Assembly (NCBI GenBank): GCA_963831005.1
Contig: CAWHOW010000031.1
Span: forward strand, 1 to 64,000
Source of the DNA: CAWHOW01 sp963831005
GTDB lineage: Bacteria; Bacteroidota; Bacteroidia; Bacteroidales; CG2-30-32-10
Direction: 5' to 3'
Length of the DNA: 64,000 nt
Both the position numbers and the translations under genes were made by a program. The notes below the pieces were generated by a model. That model was not told the DNA's origin and did no database searches. It worked only from the letters and a program-made list of their open reading frames with translations. Of the stretch, positions 9,836-19,032 are shown in pieces (the first letter of the stretch is position 1; the number at the start of each line of letters is the position of its first letter).

Positions 9836-12800
9836 TCATTCAAAAGAAATATTTAACCCAAGTCCTCTTAATTCGTGAACCAATACATTGAATGATTCGG
9901 GAACGCCGGGCATTGGCATTGTATCTCCTTTAACAATACTTTCGTAAGCTTTGGCACGTCCAACCACGTCGTCGGATTTAACGGTAAGGATTTCCTGAAG
10001 GATATTGGCTGCGCCGAATGCTTCGAGCGCCCAAACTTCCATTTCACCAAACCTCTGACCCCCGAACTGGGCTTTACCACCCAAAGGTTGTTGCGTTATC
10101 AATGAGTAAGGACCAATGGAACGTGCATGCATCTTATCGTCAACCATGTGGCCGAGTTTCATCATATAGATTACACCCACTGTAGCCTGCTGATCAAAAC
10201 GTTCGCCGGTGCCTCCGTCGTACAGGTAAACCTTTCCATTATCAGGAAGGCCTGCTTTTTTCATATATTCATTAATATCGTCAATAGATGCGCCATCAAA
10301 AATAGGAGTGGAGAAATTCTGACCTAATTTCAACCCGGCCCATGCCAGAACAGTTTCGTATATCTGCCCGAGGTTCATACGCGAAGGCACACCAAGCGGG
10401 TTAAGTACAATATCCACAGGGGAACCATCTTCAAGGAAAGGCATTTCTTCTTCTCTTACGATCCTTGCAACGATACCTTTATTCCCGTGACGTCCGGCCA
10501 TTTTATCGCCAACTTTAAGTTTCCTTTTCTTGGCAACATAAACTTTGGCAAGCTGAACTATACCACTTGGAAGATCGTCGCCAACAGTGGCCGAAAATTT
10601 CTTGCGGTTATAATCGCCGAGTATTACTTTTTGTTGAATATTATAATTGCGAAGCAGTTCTTTAATCTGATCATTTTTATCTTTATCGGTTGTCCACTTG
10701 CTGGGATTAATGTTAGAATAATCAACACCCATAAGAAGCTTCTGTGTGAATTTTGCTCCGCGCGGAATCATTGCTTCTTTAAAGTTGTTATTAATTCCCT
10801 GTGAGGTTTTTCCTGCAACAAGAACAATAAGTTTATCAACCAGCTTGGCTTTAAGTTTCAGTTCAGCTTCGTTGAAATCGTCCTCAAGCTTTGATAACAG
10901 AACCTTTTCTTTGGTTTTTGCTTTTCTGTCTTTGATAACCCTTGAGAAAAGTTTCTTATCAATTACAACACCTCTCAATGAAGGAGGCGCTTTAAGCGAT
11001 GCATCTTTCACGTCACCTGCTTTATCACCGAAGATAGCTCTTAACAGCTTTTCTTCAGGAGTAGGATCGGTTTCACCTTTAGGAGTGATTTTCCCGATAA
11101 GGATATCGCCTTCAACAACTTCAGCGCCTATACGAATCAAGCCATTTTCATCAAGGTCCTTGGTGGCTTCAGCGCTAACGTTTGGAATATCATTTGTAAG
11201 TTCTTCAATACCACGTTTTGTATCGCGAACTTCAAGTATAAATTCATCAATATGAAGCGAAGTAAACCAGTCTTCACGTACAACTTTTTCATTTATTACT
11301 ATAGCATCCTCAAAGTTATATCCCTTCCATGGCATGAATGCTACAGTAAGGTTTCTTCCAAGTGCCAGTTCACCATTACGTGTACCGTATCCTTCGCAAA
11401 TTAGTTGTCCTTTTTTAACCCTGTCACCTTTGCTAACAATTGGGTTCAGGTTAAGGCAGGTATTTTGGTTCGTTTTATGGAACTTGTGTATCTTATATGT
11501 TTTTACATCATCGTCAAAACTAATAAGTTTCTCTTCATCAGTTCTTGTATATCTGATCACGATTTCATTTGCATCAACCGATTCAACTATGCCGGTACCT
11601 TCGGCAGCAATAAGTACTCTTGAATCGCGTGCTACCAATCCTTCAAGACCCGTGCCTACTATTGAAGCTTCAGGCTTAATAAGAGGAACAGCCTGGCGCA
11701 TCATGTTCGAACCCATAAGGGCACGGTTAGCGTCATCATGTTCAAGGAATGGAATAAGCGATGCAGCAATTGAAGCGATCTGGTTAGGTGCAATGTCCAT
11801 TAAATCCACCTTTTCAGGCTCAACAATCGGGTAATCGGCAAGGAATCTTGCTTTTACTTTTGCATCCGCAAATTTCCCGTCTTTTGATAAAGGGGCATTC
11901 GCCTGGGCAATAATTTTCTTTTCTTCTTCTTCAGCGCTTAGATAAATTGGCGCCTCCTTAAATTCAACTTTGCCGTTTTTAACAGATCTGTATGGAGTTT
12001 CAATGAAACCGAGGTGATTGATCTTAGCATAAACACAGAGTGAAGAAATAAGACCAATGTTAGGGCCTTCAGGCGTTTCAATAGTACATAAACGTCCGTA
12101 ATGAGTGTAATGAACGTCACGAACTTCAAAGCCTGCTCTTTCCCTGGAAAGACCACCAGGACCTAAAGCTGATAACCTGCGCTTGTGGGTTAATTCAGCA
12201 AGCGGGTTTGTCTGATCCATGAATTGAGACAATTGGTTTGTCCCAAAAAATGAATTAATAACAGATGAAAGTGTTTTGGCATTAATAAGGTCGGTTGGGG
12301 TGAATACCTCGTTATCACGAACATTCATACGTTCGCGAATTGTACGTGACATTCTGGCTAAGCCAACTCCAAACTGTGAATATAGCTGTTCACCAACGGT
12401 TCTAACCCTACGATTACTTAAATGGTCTATATCATCAACCTCTGCTTTTGAATTTACCAATTCAATAAGGAACTTGATAATAAGAATGATATCTTCTTTT
12501 GTCAGAATCTTGACATCCATTGCGGTTTCAAGGTTCAGTTTTTTATTTATCCTGTAACGGCCTACTTCTCCAAGATCATAACGTTTATCAGAGAAGAATA
12601 ATTTATCAATGATTCCTCTGGCCGTTTCTTCATCAGGAGGTTCGGCATTTCTGAGCTGCCTGTAAATAAATTCAACTGCTTCTTTTGCTGAGTTGGCTGT
12701 ATCTTTTTGAAGTGTATTATAGATGATTGAAAAATCAACACTATTACCTTCATCTTTATGAAGCAATATTGATTTCGTACCTGAATCAACGATCTGGTCA

Positions 12801-13645
12801 ACATGGTCATTCTCAAGAATAGTTTCCCTGTCAATGATAACTTCGGTACGCTCAATTGATACTACTTCACCGGTATCTTCATCAACGAAATCTTCTACCC
12901 AAGTCCTTAAAACTCTGGCTGCAAGTTTTCTTCCGACACATTTCTTCAAACCGGATTTGCTAACTTTTATTTCATCAGCAAGATTAAAGATTTCTAAAAT
13001 ATCTTTATCACTTTCAAAACCAATTGCTCTCAAAAGAGTAGTAACCGGTAATTTCTTTTTTCGGTCAATATATGCATACATCACATTGTTGATATCCGTA
13101 GCAAACTCCATCCAGGAACCCCTGAACGGGATGATTCTGGCAGAATATAACTGTGTGCCATTTGCATGCCTGCTTGAACCGAAGAAAACACCGGGTGACC
13201 TGTGTAATTGTGACACAATTACTCTTTCAGCGCCATTGATAACAAAAGTGCCTTTTGGTGTCATATATGGTATTGTACCCAAATACACATCCTGAATGAT
13301 GGTTTCGAAATCTTCGTGTTCGGGGTCGGTACAATACAATTTTAGTTTTGCTTTCAGAGGAACACTATATGTTAAGCCTCTTTCATTACATTCATCTATT
13401 GAATATCTTGGAGGATCAACATAATAATCCAAGAACTCCAGTACGAAATTGTTTCTGGCATCAGTAATAGGAAAGTTTTCGGCAAATACTTTGTATAAGC
13501 CCTCATTCTTTCTATTTTCGGAAGAAGTTTCTAACTGGAAAAAATCCTGAAAGGATTTTAGTTGAATCTCAAGAAAATCAGGATATTCAAATTGGTTTTC
13601 TGTTGATGCAAAACAGATTCGCTGGTATTTATCTTTGTAAGCCAA
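9836..13645 (-). CDS. rpoB: RNA polymerase beta subunit
   Basis: The 1269-residue beta subunit of RNA polymerase. The rifampicin pocket is present near residues 470-495 (FFGTNQLSQFMDQTNP, then THKRRLSALGPGG) with the usual sensitive-type D, H and S residues. Further landmarks are ETPEGPNIGLI, GYNFEDAIVINE, KVGDKMAGRHGNKG and the C-terminal GGQRFGEMEVWALEAFGA. The frame is intact and length is normal for the phylum. It lies downstream of rplL across a 122-bp spacer that holds a strong hairpin. Confidence 0.98.
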   Translation of the reverse strand: MAYKDKYQRICFASTENQFEYPDFLEIQLKSFQDFFQLETSSENRKNEGLYKVFAENFPITDARNNFVLEFLDYYVDPPRYSIDECNERGLTYSVPLKAKLKLYCTDPEHEDFETIIQDVYLGTIPYMTPKGTFVINGAERVIVSQLHRSPGVFFGSSRHANGTQLYSARIIPFRGSWMEFATDINNVMYAYIDRKKKLPVTTLLRAIGFESDKDILEIFNLADEIKVSKSGLKKCVGRKLAARVLRTWVEDFVDEDTGEVVSIERTEVIIDRETILENDHVDQIVDSGTKSILLHKDEGNSVDFSIIYNTLQKDTANSAKEAVEFIYRQLRNAEPPDEETARGIIDKLFFSDKRYDLGEVGRYRINKKLNLETAMDVKILTKEDIILIIKFLIELVNSKAEVDDIDHLSNRRVRTVGEQLYSQFGVGLARMSRTIRERMNVRDNEVFTPTDLINAKTLSSVINSFFGTNQLSQFMDQTNPLAELTHKRRLSALGPGGLSRERAGFEVRDVHYTHYGRLCTIETPEGPNIGLISSLCVYAKINHLGFIETPYRSVKNGKVEFKEAPIYLSAEEEEKKIIAQANAPLSKDGKFADAKVKARFLADYPIVEPEKVDLMDIAPNQIASIAASLIPFLEHDDANRALMGSNMMRQAVPLIKPEASIVGTGLEGLVARDSRVLIAAEGTGIVESVDANEIVIRYTRTDEEKLISFDDDVKTYKIHKFHKTNQNTCLNLNPIVSKGDRVKKGQLICEGYGTRNGELALGRNLTVAFMPWKGYNFEDAIVINEKVVREDWFTSLHIDEFILEVRDTKRGIEELTNDIPNVSAEATKDLDENGLIRIGAEVVEGDILIGKITPKGETDPTPEEKLLRAIFGDKAGDVKDASLKAPPSLRGVVIDKKLFSRVIKDRKAKTKEKVLLSKLEDDFNEAELKLKAKLVDKLIVLVAGKTSQGINNNFKEAMIPRGAKFTQKLLMGVDYSNINPSKWTTDKDKNDQIKELLRNYNIQQKVILGDYNRKKFSATVGDDLPSGIVQLAKVYVAKKRKLKVGDKMAGRHGNKGIVARIVREEEMPFLEDGSPVDIVLNPLGVPSRMNLGQIYETVLAWAGLKLGQNFSTPIFDGASIDDINEYMKKAGLPDNGKVYLYDGGTGERFDQQATVGVIYMMKLGHMVDDKMHARSIGPYSLITQQPLGGKAQFGGQRFGEMEVWALEAFGAANILQEILTVKSDDVVGRAKAYESIVKGDTMPMPGVPESFNVLVHELRGLGLNISFE

Positions 13646-13715
13646 GGATTGGAAGTTTTAAGTTAATAATAAGTAAATTCGACAACTGTAAAATGAACGT
13701 GTGCCATAAGGGAAA

Positions 13716-13745
13716 GACTTCTGACTGTAATTAACAGCAGAAGTC
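13716..13745 (-). promoter_or_regulatory. Strong hairpin in the rplL-rpoB spacer (attenuator or processing site)
   Basis: On the transcribed strand GACTTCTG pairs perfectly with CAGAAGTC (13716-13723 / 13738-13745), with a further CTGT/ACAG extension inside, followed by TTTCCC. The T-run is too short for full termination. In E. coli this same spacer holds a partial attenuator and an RNase III processing site, so an equivalent role is a reasonable inference. Confidence 0.6.
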
Positions 13746-13767
13746 AATACCTTATTAATATACTTTA

Positions 13768-14139
13768 TTACTTAACTTCAACTTCTGCACCCGCGTCTTC
13801 TAACTGTTTTTTCAGTGAATTTGCTTCGTCTTTAGTTACAGCTTCTTTAATTGCTTTAGGAGCTGCATCTACGAGTTCTTTAGCTTCTTTTAAACCAAGG
13901 CTGGTGAGTTCTTTTACAAGTTTTACAACTGCTAGTTTTGCTGCACCTGCTGATTTAAGAATAACATCGAACTGGGTCTTTTCTTCAACGGCTGCAACTT
14001 CTGCTGCCGGACCTGCTGCAACTACTGCTGCTGCTGCCGGTTCAATACCATGTTCTTCTTTTAAAACTTTTGCTAATTCGTTTACTTCTTTTACTGTTAG
14101 ATTCACTAACTGTTCTGCTAAAGCTTTGATGTCTGCCAT
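13768..14139 (-). CDS. rplL: Ribosomal protein L7/L12
   Basis: A 123-residue stalk protein of the large ribosomal subunit that recruits translation factors. Its N-terminal dimerisation part (LAEQLVNLTVKEVNELAKVL), alanine-rich hinge (AAAAVVAAGPAAEVAAVEE) and C-terminal factor-binding domain (KTQFDVILKSAGAAKLAVVKLVKELT, then GLKEAKELVDAAPKAI) are all present. It follows rplJ across about 260 bp that carry a short repeat and hairpin. Confidence 0.97.
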   Translation of the reverse strand: MADIKALAEQLVNLTVKEVNELAKVLKEEHGIEPAAAAVVAAGPAAEVAAVEEKTQFDVILKSAGAAKLAVVKLVKELTSLGLKEAKELVDAAPKAIKEAVTKDEANSLKKQLEDAGAEVEVK

Positions 14140-14248
14140 TGTATTACGTTTTTAATTGTTTTTATTATTATTGATTATTTGTTTAAAATTGATATTTAAT
14201 TAATTGAGAACTTTCTCTCATTTATTGTACGCTTTGCTTCATTTTTCA

Positions 14249-14303
14249 GTTTCAAACACTTTTGCCGGAGTTTGAAACATCGTTGCCGGAGTTTAAAACA
14301 TCG
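14249..14303. repeat. Two-copy 21-bp repeat with hairpin between rplJ and rplL
   Basis: Units at 14262-14282 and 14283-14303 (TTGCCGGAGTTTGAAACATC and a one-base variant) are adjacent with a 21-bp period. A 9-bp inverted repeat, GTTTCAAAC (14249-14257) and GTTTGAAAC (14270-14278), overlaps the first unit and could fold in the mRNA. This is the second 21-bp-period repeat in this operon. Confidence 0.75.
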
Positions 14304-14401
14304 TTGTTTTACTTTTCAATTTCAAAGAACACGGTAATAAGTTCGTTAAGTTTTATTTTACGGTTTACCGCTTACCGTTCACTGATTACCTTCTTACTAC
14401 C

Positions 14402-14920
14402 TTATTCCTTTTCGGATAAAGTTTTTACGATTCCTGCTATTTTATTACCACCCGATTGCAAAGCGCTAATAACATTTCTTGCCGGTGACTGCAATAAATA
14501 AACGATATCTGCAATGAGTTCGTTCTTCGATTTTATGTTTACCAGGGCGTCAAGCTGGTTCTCGCCAATAAAACATGTTTCTTCAACATAAGCGCCTTTA
14601 AAAATAGGTTTGCTGAAAGTCCTGCGAAATTCTTTAATAAGTTTCGCCGGAACATTCCCTGTGTCAGAGAACATAATTGATGTAGAACCTTTGAGAACTT
14701 CAAACAATGAATCAAAATCCCTATTGGTTTTTTCCATTGCTTTCTGAAGTAAGGTGTTTTTCACAACCTGTAACTCAATATTTCTTTTAAAACATAATCT
14801 TCTTAGCTTGTTTGTTGAATCAACATTCAAACCGGAAGTATCAGTAAGATAGAAATTACTGCGTGTATTAAGTTGTTCTACCAGGGAATCGATTATCTGA
14901 TTTTTTTCTTCTTTTCTCAT
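14402..14920 (-). CDS. rplJ: Ribosomal protein L10
   Basis: The 172-residue L10 anchors the L7/L12 stalk to 23S rRNA. It has the family start (EEKNQIIDSLVEQL), SNFYLTDTSGLNVDSTNKLRR, the VVKNTLLQKAM segment, and a C-terminal helix that binds L12 dimers. It lies between rplA and rplL as usual. In many bacteria L10 represses its own mRNA, but I see no clear leader structure. Confidence 0.97.
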   Translation of the reverse strand: MRKEEKNQIIDSLVEQLNTRSNFYLTDTSGLNVDSTNKLRRLCFKRNIELQVVKNTLLQKAMEKTNRDFDSLFEVLKGSTSIMFSDTGNVPAKLIKEFRRTFSKPIFKGAYVEETCFIGENQLDALVNIKSKNELIADIVYLLQSPARNVISALQSGGNKIAGIVKTLSEKE

Positions 14921-14962
14921 AAAATAAGAATTCTTCTGTTTTTAAAATATCCCTTCGGATTT

Positions 14963-15658
14963 TTACACTGTAATTGATTTTGGCTCTATTTGAATGCCAG
15001 GACTCATAGTACTTGATATGTAAATGCTTTTAATATATGTCCCTTTTGCTGCAGCCGGTTTTAGTTTCAAGATTGTCTGAAGTAATTCTCTTGCATTTTC
15101 AGTCAGTTTTTCTGCTTCAAATGAAACCTTACCAACTTGCGAATGAATTATTCCGAATTTATCAACTTTAAAATCTATTTTACCACCTTTTGCATCTTTA
15201 ACAGCCTTGCCTACTTCCATAGTAACCGTGCCGGTTTTAGGATTCGGCATAAGACCTCTTGGGCCAAGTATTTTACCTAAAGCACCAACTTTTGGCATAA
15301 CGCTGGGCATAGTGATGATAACATCAACATCTGTCCAGCCGCCTTTTATTTTATCAATAAATTCTTCCAGTCCCACATAATCAGCGCCTGCAGCCTTAGC
15401 TTCTTCGGCCTTTTCTGGTGTACAAAGTACAAGTACTCTCATTGTTTTTCCAGTTCCATGAGGAAGTGTAATAGATCCGCGAACCATTTGGTTTGCTTTC
15501 CTTGGATCAACTCCTAACCGAACATCAACATCAACAGAAGCATCGAATTTTGTATATGAGATACTTTTTACCAAACCAGTAGCTTCGGTCAAAGGATAAA
15601 GTTTGTTTTTATCAACTTTGGTTAAAGCTTCTTTTCTTTTTTTCGCTATTTGTGCCAT
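14963..15658 (-). CDS. rplA: Ribosomal protein L1
   Basis: A 231-residue large-subunit protein of the mobile L1 stalk, which helps release deacylated tRNA. Diagnostic segments are KFDASVDVDVRLGVDPRKANQ, the GSITLPHGTGK loop and MPNPKTGTVT. Complete, and in its normal place next to rplK. Confidence 0.97.
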   Translation of the reverse strand: MAQIAKKRKEALTKVDKNKLYPLTEATGLVKSISYTKFDASVDVDVRLGVDPRKANQMVRGSITLPHGTGKTMRVLVLCTPEKAEEAKAAGADYVGLEEFIDKIKGGWTDVDVIITMPSVMPKVGALGKILGPRGLMPNPKTGTVTMEVGKAVKDAKGGKIDFKVDKFGIIHSQVGKVSFEAEKLTENARELLQTILKLKPAAAKGTYIKSIYISSTMSPGIQIEPKSITV

Positions 15659-15713
15659 TTCTTTGCATTAAAGTATTTACCAATTCTTTTCATTTAACTC
15701 TACTCACTGAATA

Positions 15714-16151
15714 TTAGAACGGGGGATTACCTTTTATAGTAACGCCCATACTTCTTGCTGTTCCTGCTACCATTTTCATTGCCGATTCAATAGTAAATGC
15801 ATTTAAATCCGGCATTTTACCTTCAGCAATTTGTTTTACCTGCTCCCATGAAATCGCACCTACTTTATTACGGTTTGATTCAGGAGAACCTGATTTTAAC
15901 TTGGCAGCTTCCAGTATCTGAACAGCTACAGGAGGAGTTTTAATAATGAAATCAAAGGTCTTGTCTTTATACACTGTAATTATAACAGGTATAACTTTTC
16001 CCATGCTGTCTTGTGTACGTGCATTGAATTGCTTGCAAAACTCCATAATATTAACACCCTTTGAACCCAATGCAGGTCCTACGGGTGGTGAAGGGTTTGC
16101 CTGACCGCCTTTGATTTGTAATTTAATAAGTCCACTAATCTCTTTTGCCAT
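15714..16151 (-). CDS. rplK: Ribosomal protein L11
   Basis: A 145-residue protein of the GTPase-associated centre of the 50S subunit. It has the N-terminal KLQIKGGQANPSPPVGPALG signature, including the prolines at the thiostrepton site, and the RNA-binding C-terminal domain (KTPPVAVQILEAA, AGTARSMGVTIKG). Complete, in standard order. Confidence 0.97.
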   Translation of the reverse strand: MAKEISGLIKLQIKGGQANPSPPVGPALGSKGVNIMEFCKQFNARTQDSMGKVIPVIITVYKDKTFDFIIKTPPVAVQILEAAKLKSGSPESNRNKVGAISWEQVKQIAEGKMPDLNAFTIESAMKMVAGTARSMGVTIKGNPPF

Positions 16152-16187
16152 TTTTTTGATTTTTATTTCCTTTTAGAAAGACTAATT

Positions 16188-16733
16188 CTATTCCTTTTCA
16201 ACTTGCATAAAACTTAATTCAAGTGGTGTTTTCCTTCCGAAGATTTTTACCATTACTTTTAATTTCTTCTTCTCTTCATTGATCTCTTCAATTACACCGC
16301 TAAAACTATTAAAAGGTCCGTCAATAACTGTCACAGTCTCGCCAATGATAAAAGGAGTATTGAGTTCTTCTTCTTTTTCTGATAATTCATCAACTTTGCC
16401 CAAAATCCTGTTAACTTCAGCCTGACGTAAAGGAACCGGTTCGCCTTTTGTTCCTAAGAAATTAATTACACCGGGAATGTTTTTAATTGTATGTACAATC
16501 TCTCCAACGAGTGTTGCCTCAATTAAAACGTATCCGGGGAAAAAATTTCTATCTTTACTAACTTTTTTTCCTTTCCTTATCTGATAAACCTTTTCAGTAG
16601 GGATCAGAACCTGTGAAACAAAATCTTTTAAGTTAAGCCTGTTTATTTCATTTTCAATATACTGCTTGACTTTTTTTTCGTTCCCGCTTTGTGCCCGTAC
16701 TACGTACCACTTTTTAGGTTCCTGTTCGCTCAT
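16188..16733 (-). CDS. nusG: Transcription termination/antitermination factor NusG
   Basis: A 181-residue RNA-polymerase-associated factor. The N-terminal NGN domain (KWYVVRAQSGNEKKVKQYIE, PTEKVYQIRKGKKVSKDRNFFPGYVLIE) is followed by a C-terminal KOW domain (VTVIDGPFNSFSGVIEEINEEK). It has the normal single-NusG length, so it is not a specialised paralogue. It sits between secE and rplK. Confidence 0.97.
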   Translation of the reverse strand: MSEQEPKKWYVVRAQSGNEKKVKQYIENEINRLNLKDFVSQVLIPTEKVYQIRKGKKVSKDRNFFPGYVLIEATLVGEIVHTIKNIPGVINFLGTKGEPVPLRQAEVNRILGKVDELSEKEEELNTPFIIGETVTVIDGPFNSFSGVIEEINEEKKKLKVMVKIFGRKTPLELSFMQVEKE

Positions 16734-16794
16734 ACTGTTTGCAAATTGGAAAATTAATTATTAATTAATAGCAGATTATGTTGAGTAAAATTTA

Positions 16795-16986
16795 TTAAAA
16801 CAATTTGTAAAATTGTTTTAATATAGTACCAAATGATGCATCCATCAAATATACCACGAGGGCAATAATAAGGGAAGCAATAGATACAACAATTGCACTA
16901 CTTTGCAGTTCACTCCAAGAGGGCCAGGAAACTTTGTGCATCAATTCATCATAAGTTTCCTTTATATAACCTACTATCTTTTTCAT
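16795..16986 (-). CDS. secE: Preprotein translocase subunit SecE
   Basis: A short 63-residue SecE with one membrane segment (SAIVVSIASLIIALVVYLMD) preceded by the amphipathic cytosolic helix (KETYDELMHKVSWPSWSELQ) that is the family signature. It stabilises SecY in the inner membrane. It sits just after tRNA-Trp and before nusG. Confidence 0.95.
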   Translation of the reverse strand: MKKIVGYIKETYDELMHKVSWPSWSELQSSAIVVSIASLIIALVVYLMDASFGTILKQFYKLF

Positions 16987-17006
16987 TTTTATTCTAATTT
17001 ATTATG

Positions 17007-17079
17007 CACGGGAGGAGAGACTCGAACTCCCAACCAACGGTTTTGGAGACCGCTACTCTACCAATTGAGCTACACCCGT
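17007..17079 (-). tRNA. tRNA-Trp (CCA)
   Basis: A complete cloverleaf with the anticodon loop CTCCAAAA (CCA), a TTCGAGT T-loop and discriminator G. The acceptor stem shows one apparent T-T mismatch at position 6. It lies between tuf and secE. Confidence 0.95.
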
Positions 17080-17163
17080 TTTTGAATATTTCTTCATGCA
17101 CCGAAAGGTATTTCGGATATTTCCGAAATACCTTTTATACGAGCATTAATATTTATACCTTTA

Positions 17164-18351
17164 TTATTCTATGATTTCAGTTACCTGACCAGCACCAACT
17201 GTTCTGCCGCCTTCACGAATTGCAAAACGCAAGTTAAGATTCATAGCGATTTCTGCAATAAGGTTAACAGTAATAGTTAAGTTATCTCCGGGCATTACCA
17301 TTTCAACACCTTCAGGGAGAAGAACCTCACCAGTTACATCGGTAGTTCTGAAATAGAATTGAGGCCTGTATTTATTATGAAAAGGAGTATGACGTCCGCC
17401 TTCATTAGTTTTTAATATATAAACCTCGGCTTTAAAGTTTTTATGAGGTTTAATTGAGCCTGGTTTTGCAATTACCATACCTCTGCGGATATCATCTTTA
17501 TCAATACCCCTAAGAAGTAAACCAACGTTATCACCAGCTTCTCCTCTATCCAATATCTTGCGGAACATTTCAACTCCTGTTACAACTGATTTCAGTTTTT
17601 CAGCGCCCAGTCCAAGTATATCAACAGGATCGCCTGAATTGATAACGCCTGTTTCTATCTTTCCTGTTCCAACTGTACCACGACCAGTAATAGAGAATAC
17701 GTCTTCAACCGGCATTAAGAATGATTTTTCAACGTCACGTACAGGAAGAGGAATATAACTATCCACTGCATCCATAAGTTCCATGATTTTATCAACCCAC
17801 TTTGGTTCTTTATTTAAACCACCGAGAGCAGATCCCCTGATAACAGGAGTAGTTGTACCATCGAAACCGTAGAAAGTAAGAAGTTCTCTGACTTCAATTT
17901 CTACAAGGTCAAGTAATTCTTCATCATCAACTGAATCGCATTTGTTCATGAACACAACCATTTTGGGAACACCAACCTGGCGGGCAAGAAGAATATGTTC
18001 ACGTGTTTGTGGCATAGGACCATCGGTAGCAGCAACAACAAGGATAGCGCCGTCCATCTGTGCAGCACCGGTAACCATATTCTTGATATAGTCAGCATGT
18101 CCCGGGCAGTCAACATGTGCATAATGCCTGTTTGCTGTTGAGTATTCAACATGCGCGGTGTTAATCGTGATTCCCCTGGCTTTTTCTTCAGGAGCAGCGT
18201 CAATTGATTCAAATGACCTGAATTCTGATAACCCCTTGTCAGCAAGTATCAGTGTGATTGCAGCTGTTAAAGTAGTTTTACCATGGTCGATATGACCAAT
18301 TGTACCAACGTTTACGTGCGGTTTCGAACGATCGAATTTTTCTTTTGCCAT
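17164..18351 (-). CDS. tuf: Elongation factor Tu
   Basis: A 395-residue GTPase that brings aminoacyl-tRNA to the ribosome. The G motifs are complete: GHIDHGKTT, RGITINTAHVEY (switch I), DCPGHADY, NKCD and GSAL, followed by the domain II/III signatures (GRGTVGTGKIETG, GGRHTPF, RFAIREGGRTVGAGQV). One copy in the window. It lies between the Thr-Tyr-Gly-Thr tRNA cluster and tRNA-Trp and is probably read from a promoter ahead of the tRNAs. Confidence 0.98.
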   Translation of the reverse strand: MAKEKFDRSKPHVNVGTIGHIDHGKTTLTAAITLILADKGLSEFRSFESIDAAPEEKARGITINTAHVEYSTANRHYAHVDCPGHADYIKNMVTGAAQMDGAILVVAATDGPMPQTREHILLARQVGVPKMVVFMNKCDSVDDEELLDLVEIEVRELLTFYGFDGTTTPVIRGSALGGLNKEPKWVDKIMELMDAVDSYIPLPVRDVEKSFLMPVEDVFSITGRGTVGTGKIETGVINSGDPVDILGLGAEKLKSVVTGVEMFRKILDRGEAGDNVGLLLRGIDKDDIRRGMVIAKPGSIKPHKNFKAEVYILKTNEGGRHTPFHNKYRPQFYFRTTDVTGEVLLPEGVEMVMPGDNLTITVNLIAEIAMNLNLRFAIREGGRTVGAGQVTEIIE

Positions 18352-18443
18352 ATTAATTTAGATATTAGTTTTAAACTTTATTATTACCTGTTATTTATTT
18401 AATTTGTTTTACTTAACTGTTCATTTACTTTACTTTCAATTTG

Positions 18444-18515
18444 AGCCAATGATGAGAATTGAACTCATGACCCCTTCCTTACCAAGGAAGTGCTCTACCC
18501 CTGAGCTACATCGGC
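18444..18515 (-). tRNA. tRNA-Thr (GGT)
   Basis: The acceptor GCCGATG pairs with CATTGGC. The anticodon loop TTGGTAA reads GGT and the discriminator is U. Last of four tRNAs ahead of tuf. Confidence 0.95.
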
Positions 18516-18523
18516 TTGGCCTG

Positions 18524-18596
18524 AGCGGAAGACGGGGCTCGAACCCGCCACCTATAGCTTGGAAGGCTATCGCTCTACCAAATGAGCTACTTCCGC
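18524..18596 (-). tRNA. tRNA-Gly (TCC)
   Basis: The acceptor GCGGAAG pairs with CTTCCGC. The anticodon loop CTTCCAA reads TCC. The discriminator is U. Cloverleaf complete. Confidence 0.95.
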
Positions 18597-18673
18597 CTGT
18601 TGTTTCACGATACATGATCTTGAATTTATTCCGGTAATCGGAATGTTTCAAAAACCTGTTTCGTAAATGATCT

Positions 18674-18755
18674 GTGGGGGGGGAGGATTCGAACCTCCGA
18701 AGGCGTAGCCAACAGATTTACAGTCTGCCCCATTTGACCACTCTGGTACCCCCCC
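18674..18755 (-). tRNA. tRNA-Tyr (GTA)
   Basis: Anticodon loop CTGTAAA (GTA) with a long variable arm, as expected for tRNA-Tyr. The acceptor stem is a run of G against a run of C that is one base short, leaving an odd G1-A72 pair and no clear A discriminator. A missing base in the C-run (sequence error) would repair it. Confidence 0.9.
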
Positions 18756-18776
18756 GACTTCACAATTATTACTCCG

Positions 18777-18850
18777 AGCCGATGGAGGGATTCGAACCCC
18801 CGACCAGCTGATTACAAATCAGCTGCTCTGGCCAACTGAGCTACATCGGC
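18777..18850 (-). tRNA. tRNA-Thr (TGT)
   Basis: The acceptor GCCGATG pairs with CATCGGC. The anticodon loop TTTGTAA reads TGT. The discriminator is U. First in the four-tRNA cluster upstream of tuf. Confidence 0.95.
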
Positions 18851-18893
18851 ATATTGTCAAAAAACGATATTTTTTCCTGCCGAATTTTTGCCA

Positions 18894-18925
18894 TAAAAAA
18901 AGCAGACCTCTTTAAAAAGGTCTGC
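18894..18925 (-). terminator. Rho-independent terminator after hpf
   Basis: Read on the minus strand, GCAGACC pairs with GGTCTGC across a short A/T-rich loop and is followed by a run of seven Ts. It ends the xerC-hpf transcript about 110 bp after hpf. Confidence 0.8.
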
Positions 18926-19032
18926 AAATGTATAAATTGTTTATTAATTACCAACAATTTTGCCAAACTTTTTTTATTCACTGTTCGTGCAAATAAATAA
19001 TTGCATGGTTTTCAGTAATATAAATAGGTGTT

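Noticed and set aside
9534..9839. Open frames of about 75-115 codons on both strands through the rpoB-rpoC spacer, one with a seven-residue peptide repeat
   Set aside because: They are open only because the 21-bp repeat is a multiple of three; both strands are open, overlap is high and no family is recognised.
10746..11255. Long antisense frames inside rpoB (up to 169 codons)
   Set aside because: They are shadows of the conserved rpoB reading frame with serine/leucine-rich translations and no homology that I recognise.
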